Shown: one piece after another, positions 24,080 to 32,964 of the stretch
Position numbering within the stretch: the first letter of the stretch is position 1
Layout of the letters: each line of letters starts with the position of its first letter
Source of the DNA: Nothophaeocryptopus gaeumannii
Lineage: Eukaryota > Ascomycota > Dothideomycetes > Mycosphaerellales > Mycosphaerellaceae
Length of the DNA: 64,000 nucleotides
Direction: 5' to 3'
Assembly (NCBI GenBank): GCA_031771865.1
Contig: JASISA010000040.1
Span: 186,001-250,000, forward strand
Notes under the pieces: generated by a model
Seen by the model: the letters and a program-made list of their open reading frames with translations, nothing else
What the model was told of the DNA's origin: nothing
The model's database searches: none
Program-made: the position numbers and the translations under genes

Positions 24080-25228
24080 ATGAACAACCAAGCAGCCAAC
24101 AACTACAACACGACGCAGGACAACGTCAACTTGACTGCGCCCAACAACGGACCATTGGAGAAAGATTTTGAGAGCGGTGAGTGTTCCCGCATTGACAGCT
24201 GTCGTGCGCGTTTCGAAGCTTGAATTGACGTTGTATGCGTGTTCAGGTTACCACCTCGACAACAACATGGACCCCGACACTGCATTGAGGAAGATCCAGA
24301 CATCTGGCAGCATCTCCATCTCGCCCGAACTCTTCGAGAAGATCTACCTGTCTCCCCAGAACAAGGTCTCGGTAAGACGCACCAATTTCTGTTTGATTTG
24401 AGAAGCAGTCCTAATGAATCGCAGGGTGATCTTCGCAAGACCTTCGGTAACCCAACACCCCTGTAAGACGCACCAATTTCTGTTCGATTCGAGAAGCAGT
24501 TCTAATGAATCGCAGCGCACTCGCTGGATTCCTGCTCTCCCTAACTCCACTTTCCTGCGATTTGATGGGCTGGAGAGGGGCTGGCGGCAATGGTGCAGCT
24601 TCAACTGGTGTCTACTTCTTCTTCGGCGGTCTCCTCATGATTCTCGGATCTCTCGGCGAGTTCATTCTCGGCAACACCTTCCCATTCGTCGTCTTCGGCA
24701 CCTTTGGCGCCTTTTGGCTGTCCTACGCCGCAACCTTGCAGCCCTTCTACAACGCATATGGCGCTTACTCGACCACTGGCAACGTTGCGGAGGGTCTCAA
24801 GGAGCCGGCCTTCAACGCCTCATTCGGTGCGTATTATATCCCGCTCGCTATAGTCGTGAAGACCTCGCTAACACGACGCAGCCTTCTTCCTCCTCTTCAT
24901 GGGCCTCCTCTGCTTCTTCTACATGATCCTCTCGCTCCGCACGAACCTGGTCTTCTTCATGATCTTCCTGACCCTTATCCCGGCATTCTGCCTGCTTGCC
25001 GCCGCATTCTGGCACACAGCCCTCGGCGACGCCTACGCATCGACTGCAAAGACCGAAATCCTCGCCGCAGGAGCTCTTACATTCGTCACGGATCTCTGCG
25101 GGTGGTACATCTTCTTCGCGATTTTGCTCGCGTCGCTCGATTTCCCATTCCAGCTCCCGGTTGTCGATCTGTCGAGGTTCGTCAAGGGCGCTTCGGACAA
25201 GAGGAAGCAGAAAGAGTACAGTGCATAG
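24080..25228 (+). CDS. acetate transporter, GPR1/FUN34/YaaH (AceTr) family
   Basis: Relatives such as Ady2/AcpA are plasma-membrane acetate/proton carriers. Five exons (24080-24176, 24247-24371, 24425-24462, 24516-24826, 24882-25228) give 305 residues. The N-terminus is hydrophilic (LEKDFESGYHLDNNMDPD). The family signature NPTPLALAGF spans the third junction, with NPTPL at the end of a 38 nt micro-exon. Six membrane segments follow, including GVYFFFGGLLMILGSLGEFI and FAFFLLFMGLLCFFYMILSL, and the tail is Lys-rich (SDKRKQKEY). Introns 2 and 3, which flank the micro-exon, are both 53 nt and differ at only three positions. The start has context TCACCATGA. Family identity is firm; the exact substrate is inferred. 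Confidence 0.93.
24372..24424 (+). repeat. intron 2 of the acetate transporter: introner-like copy 1
   Basis: A 53 nt GT-AG intron beginning GTAAGACGCACCAATTTCTG and ending TCCTAATGAATCGCAG. It matches intron 3 of the same gene at 50 of 53 positions, with identical length and ends. Confidence 0.9.
24463..24515 (+). repeat. intron 3 of the acetate transporter: introner-like copy 2
   Basis: The second 53 nt copy, starting 38 nt after the first ends. The three differences from copy 1 are all C/T exchanges. The intervening exon is not duplicated, so this is not a simple tandem duplication of exon plus intron. Confidence 0.9.
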
Positions 25229-25436
25229 ATGTGACGACCCATTGTCATGTCGAGTATGGGAACGTCTTAATGGATCAAATGTATTTAATGTACGAAGAGA
25301 TGTTTAGGGTGGCTTCTAGGCTGCTCTGTGCTGCAAATAGCACGAAATTGGTTCAATGCTCAATATCCTCTTGGCGAGGCTATATCACCTGCACCCGCGC
25401 GTGTGTTGGCGTTTCAACCGTACCATCCTATGTCTC

Positions 25437-26344
25437 TCATGCGAGCATTCCACCATCGACAGTGTACACTGACCCTGTCACATAGCTCGCATCATCAGAC
25501 AACAAGAAGGCTATCACCTTTGCCACTTCAAATGCATCTCCCTTTCGTGGAATAGGATTGTTGTCTCGTAACGATCTTCCCAAGTGAGCTCCAGATGGAA
25601 GGCTCTCTGCTCGATCCACCATTGGAGTATCAATCAATCCCGGCGCAACACAATTGACTCGAATATCCTTCGCTCCGCACTCTCTGGCCACGGCTTTGGT
25701 AAGTCCAATGACGCCGTGCTTGGTCGCGACGTACCTAGAACAATCAAAAAGAATTAGCCTGCGACAACCTACCTGTGAAGGCTGTTGTTGTTGGAGGAAT
25801 CAATGGCTTACGCTGCCGACCCAGCTTTTGCGGCAAATCCGGCAACAGAGGAAGCATTCACTATGGATCCGCCACTACCCTGCATATACTTCAACTCGGC
25901 TTTCATGCAATTGACCACTCCGGACAAGTTGATGTTCACGACATTTTGCCAGTTTGTGTTGTCGTCCTCATGCCATTGTTTCCCGGTAGGTCTATCCGCG
26001 ATCCCTGCTAAATTCGCCGCTCCATCTAGTCTTCCGAATTTCTTGATCGTTTGCGAAACCCATGCATGTACTTCTTCTGGACTGTGGACGTCCACAACCT
26101 GGCCCCATATGTTCTCGGTGCTTGAAGCATATTCTTCGAGCTCCTTGCAGGCTCTAAAGAGGGCGGGTTGGGAGATATCTGCGAGGCTGACTTTGGCGCC
26201 GCGGGCTAGGAGGAGCTTGGCGAGGGCGAGGCCGATTCCTGATGCTGCACCAGTGATGGCTATGACTTTGTTTCCGAGGCTTGCTGAGGTTTGGAGCTGG
26301 TTGCGGAGAGCTACGAGGCGCTCGACGGGGTTCGTGGGTGGCAT
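25437..26344 (-). CDS. short-chain dehydrogenase/reductase
   Basis: Two exons, 26344-25812 and 25734-25437, are split by a 77 nt intron (GTAAGC to CTAG) and give 276 residues, typical of classical SDRs. The cofactor motif TGAASGIG is at residues 31-38, NLAG replaces the usual NNAG, the catalytic Ser lies in NASSVAG, and the junction restores the active-site YVATK (Tyr179, Lys183). VNCVAPGLIDTPM and the C-terminal SYVTGSVYTVDGGM are family signatures. Asp in SLADIS at the end of the second strand suggests NAD(H) rather than NADP(H). The substrate cannot be told. It is convergent with the acetate transporter. Confidence 0.92.
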
Positions 26345-27365
26345 CTTGTGAGATTTCTGTTCCTCGGCTTGTTCGACAGTTGGAACGAGGTTGCTCCAGA
26401 CGCATCACTCCATATATTCGCAAAAACGACCACATGAAGTTCAAGGAGCCCTCGGATGTCAGCAGCCGGCAGATGTAATAGCTCTCACCACCGGTGGCAT
26501 CCTGGTACGACAAGCGTGAGATGCTTGTTCTTTGCAAGGGATCGTGTTCCAGCAACTAGGTTCTAGGAGCAGCGCCTCTCCCAGGGCAGTTCATGCTGCT
26601 TGGACAGAAGTTTAATCCGCTGCTGAGTAGAGCGATGTTTTACGAAGCGTTGGCAGGACTCCTCCTCGCAGCTAGTTCCCATTGAGGAGTGTCGTGATCT
26701 CGTTCTGAAGTTGAGCACCTTGAGAAGGCTGTGAAGTCTCTTGATGATCTTGCTCACTTCCAGCCCGGATGGCAAGGACAGCGAAGAGTGGTAGACAAGA
26801 GTATCACGTTGTCGCTCGCTGTGCCTCAACGGGACCACATCCTCTGAGAGCAGCCATTCTTCTTCAGGTCCATGTCTCAAGAAAGTCAGTACTCCTCCTG
26901 ATACTTGTTAGGAGACAGGTGCATGAGGCCGGAACGATAGAAAACACTTTGATGTGATGAATGGGGTGTGGTTGTTCTCGTGGTCTTGGCGGACTTTGCT
27001 ATTCTTGGCACTCTTGCGCTTCGCTCCGGCTATCTCTATGTGGTATGCTATCTAAAAATTAGGCCTGAGACAGCTTGTTCCTTACGGTTACCCCTCCTGC
27101 TACCATCCAATCAGGCAATGTCCATTATACCGCGCCGGACAAACAATAGCATAGAACCAATCAAATACAGCGACAATCAATGGCCTAGAACCGATCAGAT
27201 GCGCGTCTCGTGCTTCGCTTCGTGCCTTTGTGGCTGATAGAACAAATCTGACTTTCCGAGCACTACGTTCAACTATTATGTAGCTCGATCCCGCTGTAGA
27301 TATATTTCACATGAATCCTCGCAGTATTCATAGAGCTTCAGAAGACCTTGTACCCTACCGACAAA
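26345..27365. other. intergenic, promoter of the catalase-like gene; contains one copy of a dispersed element
   Basis: About 1 kb without a supported gene. It holds the promoters of the divergent SDR and catalase-like genes and one copy of an element that recurs upstream of the GST gene (26951-27028). Confidence 0.4.
26951..27028 (+). repeat. dispersed ~80 bp element, copy 1
   Basis: Aligns with 28788-28873. The shared core is GTCTTGGCGGACTT, with matching flanks (GTGATGA, GTTCTC, CTATnCTTGGCAC, CTTCGCTCC). By eye roughly three quarters of positions match. Confidence 0.6.
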
Positions 27366-28426
27366 ATGCCTCTTCCGGACGACGAGGCCGTGAATGCCAA
27401 CGCCAAGGACCTAGTCAACACCTTTCGTGAGATCTTCAACACCCCTCTGAACTACAGGCCAGCCCACGCTCGAGGTCAATTGGTGCGAGGGACGTTCGTT
27501 CCTTCGCCGAACGCCAAATACTTGTCGAAAGCGCCTATCTTCGCAACAGCATCAACGCCCCTCCTCGCTCGCTTTAGCTGCGACACTGGTATCAAAGACA
27601 TTTCCGACACGGACATCGATGCCAATCCCCGTGGTCTTGGAATCCGCTTCCTGCTCAGTGAAGATGGTCATACCCACTTTGACGTGATTACCAACACTGC
27701 GATCGGCTTCCCTGTCAGTCGAGCCGAGGGCTTTGGTGATATCCTTAAGGTACGTAGTTCGTAACTATGTACTGGTTAACACCTATCTATACTTACATCC
27801 TGAAGATGAAAATGGGCAAGAAGACGGAAGAGCAGGTTTTCAAAGACTGGCCATTTGTGCCGTGGTACTTGCGCAACAGAAAACCACAATCGGCCATGTC
27901 CTTTGCTTCTGAGCAATGGCATGGCATTCACGCCTTTACGCTCGATGCTCACGACGGGACGAGGACTTACTTCCGGACTCGACTCGTACCGCCGCAAGGC
28001 GTCATGAAGATGGGTCGCGAAGAGACGGAGGAAAAGGGCCCCACTTATCTCTTCGACAACCTCGAAGAACGTCTTCGGGCCAAGCCTCCCAAGCCCATCG
28101 TCTACAACTGGATGGCACAAATCGGTGACCCAGAGAAAGACAAGATCAATGACTCTTCAAGCGAGTGGCCAGAAGACCGTGAGTTCGTTAACCTCGGTAC
28201 CTTCACCTTTGATCGACTGTGGACGATGGACGAGGGTGAGATACCTGGGAGAGACCAGAAGAGGATCGTTATGGATCCCATGCCGCGTTATATGGAGGGT
28301 ATCGGTATCAGTGAGGATCCGATCATCTTGGTGAGGACATCTGTGTATAAACAGAGTGGCGACATCCGAAGAGAAGCCGATGGGGTTGCTGGAAGAGATC
28401 TGCCGGGCCATTGTGTGGGAAGGTAG
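27366..28426 (+). CDS. catalase-like haem protein (SrpA/minicatalase type)
   Basis: Two exons (27366-27749 and 27806-28426, with a 56 nt intron) give 334 residues. That is much shorter than full catalases and matches the SrpA-like minicatalase group, which comprises haem proteins with peroxidase or peroxygenase activity. The distal His is in YRPAHARGQLVRGTF (His34), followed by LLARFSCDTGIKD and DVITNTAIGFPV, where an Asn is expected near the haem. The C-terminal part has EFVNLGTFTFDRLW and DPMPRYMEGIGISEDPI. No peroxisomal targeting signal is evident (the end reads CVGR). The upstream frame starting at a TTG was rejected in favour of the ATG at 27366. It may act in oxidative or lipid-peroxide metabolism. 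Confidence 0.88.
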
Positions 28427-29402
28427 ATAGGATGTTGGCCTACAATATAGTATCGAGCCACATGTAGATCAGGTTGCGTAATAGGTCCCTCTTCGATCCC
28501 GTTCTTCTGTGAGCTGAAAGAGCGTACTCAGTGGTGTAAGTATGACGGGCTACCCGGACTGGAGCAGGCTCCATCAATCCCATGCGCGCAGATATGCGTG
28601 GCAGTCTCAAACTTCAGTGAGTGACTGGTCTCAGAACGAAGTATTCGGACGCGGGAGATACTGTACTGCATTTGCCTCGAGGAGGCTGTATTCTCCAACA
28701 GCGGCCTTTATTCTTCATGGCAAAGCCAATGTATCTGCTTCTTCTTTCCCTGATGCCTGATCGCTCCCAATCGAACGAGAAAATCTCGACGTGATGATGG
28801 CGTCAGGGCATGTCGTCGTTCTCCATGTCTTGGCGGACTTCTCTATCCTTGGCACCCCTCTGTCCTTCGCTCCTGTCCGCTGATTACTCCCCCTGTGTCA
28901 TCACCCTGCCCATCAACATGCAACATCGATATCAATCTACATCGCCATATATATACCTTGCTCCCTCCTTTCTGGATTGACCGCCAGATCGCTCCACTAC
29001 TCACTTCCCTGGACATCGCATCTACCTTTACGTCTTGACCGTTCTCCTGATTATCACCAAATCGACAATGCGGCCGAACTCGCAATGCGCCAAAGCGCTC
29101 TCTTCCACTTGTAGAGGATACGGAGACTGCCTCGAGCCTTCAGAGGGCCTATGACAAACCGCATCACCCAGTCGCGGCCCACTGGAGCTCTAGTCCGCGA
29201 GCTTTTCGAGCTGTTCCCAAACTCTGCAACACGGCTTACTTGCCCTAGGGTGAGGGGCTACGTCAGTCCCGAACAGCATTGAAGACACTCGGATATTAGA
29301 AAATACGTCGGAAAGGTAGGTATCTGCAGGAGATCTTATTGCCGCCATTTCTTCAGACATTGGGCACAATCAATACTACTGGACTCAGAAAATCGTACCA
29401 AA
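28427..29402. other. intergenic, promoter of the GST gene; contains the second copy of the dispersed element
   Basis: About 980 bp with no supported gene. A TATA-rich run lies near 28945 and the repeated element at 28788-28873. Short frames on both strands have no recognisable content. Confidence 0.4.
28788..28873 (+). repeat. dispersed ~80 bp element, copy 2
   Basis: The second copy of the element at 26951-27028, in the same orientation and also upstream of a stress-type gene. It contains a few extra bases near its start relative to copy 1. Confidence 0.6.
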
Positions 29403-30107
29403 ATGGCACCAATCAAGCTTCACTTCCTCCAAGCCTCGCGCTGCATCCGTACAGCCTGGCAACTGGACCTCCTCGGACTGGACTACGAGGTCAAGTTCTC
29501 CCTGCGAGAGAACGGTGTGGGTCCAGCGCCTGCTGAGTTTAAGAAAGCGGCTGGCGGGCTTGGAAAGTTCCCAACGTTGGAAGATGCAGGACAAACATAT
29601 TATGAGAGCGGAGCCATTTGCGAGTAAGGGCAGCCCAAAGAGCATAACCAGGGGATAGCGCTCATATGGCTCATCAGATATCTCTCCGACAAGTACGACA
29701 AGCAGCACAAGCTCCTTGCGCCAATTGGCGACCCAGAGCGCTACAAGGCCCTCCAATGGGTCCATGCCGCCGAAGCGACCTTCCTCCTGCACGGCCTCGC
29801 GGTTCTGTACGCGCAATGGAACCAGAAAGACGGGGATGTTGACAAGACGGTTGAGGGTCTGAGCAAGAATGTGGTTAAGCATATGGACTACTTGGAGTCA
29901 GAGCTGAGCAAGAGCGGCGGAAAGTTCATTCTCGGCGACAAGCTCACGGCTGCGGATGTCATGATGCAGTTCTCAGCGAGTTTCATTCTTGTTCGTGAAC
30001 TTGGTACCAAGAGCAAGAGTTGGCCAAAGATCAATGCTTGGTTGGAGGCTTGTGAGACTGAGAAGGCTTTCAAGACTGCTGTGCAGAAGACTGGCTACAA
30101 GCTGTAA
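29403..30107 (+). CDS. glutathione S-transferase
   Basis: Cytosolic GST that conjugates glutathione to electrophiles. Two exons, 29403-29623 and 29678-30107, with a 54 nt intron, give 216 residues. The thioredoxin-fold N-terminus has KLHFLQASRCIRTAW with the likely catalytic Ser, LGKFPTLEDAG with the cis-Pro, and YYESGAICEYLSDKY, the ES pair that binds the glutathione gamma-glutamyl group (the junction falls inside CEY). The helical C-terminal domain shows FILGDKLTAADVMMQFSASF, whose N-capping box is a GST hallmark. It sits near a catalase-like gene and an SDR, compatible with a detoxification role, but there is no evidence of co-regulation beyond a shared upstream element. Confidence 0.93.
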
Positions 30108-30403
30108 AGTCATATCATTAGCAACGAAGGCAGACCATACGCTTTGGATATCTCAAATGTGGGCAGTGGAGAGCGCACAATCGAAAGACGATAAGATGCA
30201 GGGCTATGATATGTCTGTCGGGAGTTAGTGTGATCTTCGTGTGTAGCAGGGAACAATTTCAGAGCAGCTTACCATCCTTAAGAGTAGCATTTGAAGTAGC
30301 AATTGAGACCATTCGAGGCAGAGTATATGGGCCAGTGAGCTTGACGATAACAGCAGTGCGACACGCCATTTTTGACATGTTTGGGTTTGAATTGTATACT
30401 CGC

Positions 30404-31489
30404 TCAGTTCAAGCTCGGTCCTGGCTTTTGGCCTTTCCAGCGTGCCCATCTCGGTCGGCCAACGCCTAATAGCACGATGATGGCTATCATAGGGGCAGTA
30501 ATGGCAAGATATACACCAAATAGCCGGGCTCCATGCAAAAACTGAAACTCGGGAACGTTGAAGATGGTCTATAAAAATGTTCAGCAAAGCCTAATGTTTC
30601 TAGAAGTCAATTATCGAACTCACCGCGACCAGGCTGGCAGGCAAAAACACCGAGCCCAGTAACGTGAGGAAAATCATATCTTCGCTGTCACCCTGTGACG
30701 CTCTCGCAATGCTTGACTGTATCCGACTGTCCCGTTGACTGACAAGATCGGACAGCTATAGATGTCAGCCTATACATTTTGTCAGAGCATCGTGGCACTT
30801 ATCAGGGTCGAGACGTTGTCGACTCTGTTGATATCATCCTGATCTCTGGACCTAACGCTGCTCAGCTTTTGCCACGTGAATTTGGACCAGCGCCGGAGCT
30901 CTAGATGTTGTTGAAACTCCGTCTCCTCCATCTGCTCAACCATTACTTCTTCAACATACTGAAAGCCATCCTCGATAGCCTCATGAAAGCTGCCCCAGAA
31001 ACCATAGCGGCTTTTGCGTGCAAGGCGGCCTGTAGAGCGGTAGTGACCTCGACTCGCGAGCTGAGAATGGTCGTGAAGGACCTTGAGGATTGACGGTTGT
31101 TGGATGAGGTTCTGTTGCAAGGCTAGCTCGCTAACGAGTAGTACACAGATTACGTGAGTTTGTTTTTCATCTGCGAATTGTTCGTTGGCATTCTCCGCCA
31201 GCCACCATGCAAAGAATTTGTCTGCGAATATCGCCATTCGCAAGTGAAAGAGAAGCAGTGGCTCAGCTTTCGGGACAGTGTGGCTCTGGTGGGTTATCGA
31301 AGACACCATTGCCTCCACCGCTGAAGGGTCGTCTTCCGCGGAGAGATCGAGGACGCCCTCTTCTGCTTCTCTCATTTCAATCTCGGACATCTTCGCGAAG
31401 TAGTCAGAGTGCCCGCTCATGATGGTCTTATTGACTCCCCATTGTTGGTCGCCGCATCTAATCATGAAGTCCTTGAGGTTTTCAGGCAA
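30404..31489 (-). CDS. BTB/POZ-domain protein with a C-terminal two-helix membrane module (model incomplete)
   Basis: The frame 31489-30782 has no ATG before MIRCGDQQWGV. It encodes a BTB core (VNKTIMSGHSDYFAKM, then HLRMAIFADKF) and a helical region ending INRVDNVSTLI. Two further exons, 30755-30624 and 30568-30404, are joined by a 55 nt intron (GTGAGT to TATAG). They encode DLVSQRDSRIQSSIARASQG, FLTLLGSVFLPASLVA, TIFNVPEFQFLHGARLFGVY and LAITAPMIAIIVLLG, the two-TM end seen in fungal CorA-like membrane proteins. The join between 30782 and 30755 is not clean: the only nearby donor (GTGCCA) has the wrong phase. This is either one BTB-membrane gene with a damaged or unusual intron, or a BTB gene next to a relic. 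The 5' exon is also missing. Confidence 0.55.
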
Positions 31490-31741
31490 GTCCGAAGTCT
31501 CGTGAAGAAGCCGTCCATGTTGCTAGGTGTGCCGTTGATGCAACTCTGCTGGGCGGGGAAACGTGCCTGATGCAATATATCTGACTTTTGCAGCAACCAC
31601 AGATCGATTCTGGTCCTTTCGCCATCGGTCTCGATGCAGTGCGAATGGTTCAGAGCTGTCTGACCGGCCCTCAGACAATCTTGACGCCCTCATCTTCCTC
31701 TTCCTGGTCCTCTTCCTCCTTCTCAGTTGCCCCTTGAATTG

Positions 31742-32779
31742 TCACCTGCTTTCTGCTCTCTTTGGCATGATTGACCCACTTCTCTCCGCCTCCACCGCCT
31801 CTCCATCTACAGCCACATGCTCTGCCATCCGCTTCTCCAGCGGAGGCGGCGGCTCCTCCATGACCTCAACAATATCCAATCCAGGCCAGACCTCCCTCAA
31901 CTTCTGTCCAAGAAAGCGAATACCCCATTCTTCGCAAGCACGATGACCAACACAGAAAGCAGGCATGTTCACTCTTCTCAAGGCTTCCAGTCCATAGTCT
32001 CGGGCAGCGCCGGTAAGGTAGAGAATCGAGCTGGAATCTACGCCTTCGTAAGCTGCTAGTGGGTCCGCGACGGACCCAGCCGCCTGGTCAACTGAAGGGG
32101 GAGGATACGGTTTTGGATAGCCGGGCGCTGCAAGCCAGCCTTTCGAGATGGCGGCATCCACGACTCTTCGAATCTCATGGGCGTGGAAAGCATTCATGAT
32201 CGCCACAACTTTGATAGCACTCTCCTCCTCAACACCATCGCTTGGCGACAAATGCAACTCCCCTACCCCTTCATACTCACCCTTCAACGCCTCCACCAAC
32301 TCCACCAACTTCCTCCCTCCCCTTCTCACCTTCGCAACCAACCCAATCTTCCTCTCCTCATTTCCCTTGTACCCCTTCAAACAGACAGCCTCCTCTACAT
32401 CCAAACCCACCCTCTCCGCCAACTCCAAATTCCACCCAACAGTTAAATGCTCATCGAAACCCGCATGGCATGCCAGAACCGTCGTTCCTTTTCTCACCTT
32501 CCATCTCTCCAGCTGCCATGGGCGATGCAGAAAACAAAGAGGTGGCGCGCCCACAGAGGAACTGATGGCGGTGTAGAAGCCTGGTGTAGGGGTGATGGAG
32601 AGGATGACCTTGGAAGTTTGGTGGAGGTGGGGATGGTAAGGGGATGGTCTTGGGACGTGGTAGAATAATGGGACTTCTTTAGCGCCCAGAGAAGGTGGGA
32701 GGTATCTTGAGAAGAAAACGATCAAGTCGGCGTGACTGACTGGTGATTGACGAGGGACCATGGGTCCGTTGGAGTCCAT
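31742..32779 (-). CDS. NIF3-family protein
   Basis: A single-exon protein of 345 residues. Blocks typical of the NIF3 (NGG1-interacting factor 3 / YbgI) family are present: HADLIVFFSRYLPPSLG near the start, TVLACHAGFDEHLTVGWNLE, then ILYLTGAARDYGLEALRRVN and PAFCVGHRACEEWGIRFL, where the conserved His and Glu that bind the metal pair are expected. The family is ubiquitous and its molecular role is unsettled. Fungal members interact with transcription co-factors, and bacterial homologues are metal-binding hexamers. There is no targeting signal. It lies 185 bp downstream of FAN1 on the same strand. Confidence 0.85.
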   Translation of the reverse strand: MDSNGPMVPRQSPVSHADLIVFFSRYLPPSLGAKEVPLFYHVPRPSPYHPHLHQTSKVILSITPTPGFYTAISSSVGAPPLCFLHRPWQLERWKVRKGTTVLACHAGFDEHLTVGWNLELAERVGLDVEEAVCLKGYKGNEERKIGLVAKVRRGGRKLVELVEALKGEYEGVGELHLSPSDGVEEESAIKVVAIMNAFHAHEIRRVVDAAISKGWLAAPGYPKPYPPPSVDQAAGSVADPLAAYEGVDSSSILYLTGAARDYGLEALRRVNMPAFCVGHRACEEWGIRFLGQKLREVWPGLDIVEVMEEPPPPLEKRMAEHVAVDGEAVEAERSGSIMPKRAESR

Positions 32780-32964
32780 GGGGTCCGAGAAGGATAACGT
32801 CGATGTTGATGGTATATCTTGAATTGCACAGTGAGGTCTGGTTCAATCACTGACGTCATGAAGGCTCCGACATACCACAGTTTGATCATTCCGCAGACTC
32901 GAGAAAGAAGGCACCGGGTGCAAGGCGTTTAATTGTTTTTGCGATTGCTGATCGCTCGTTGGTC

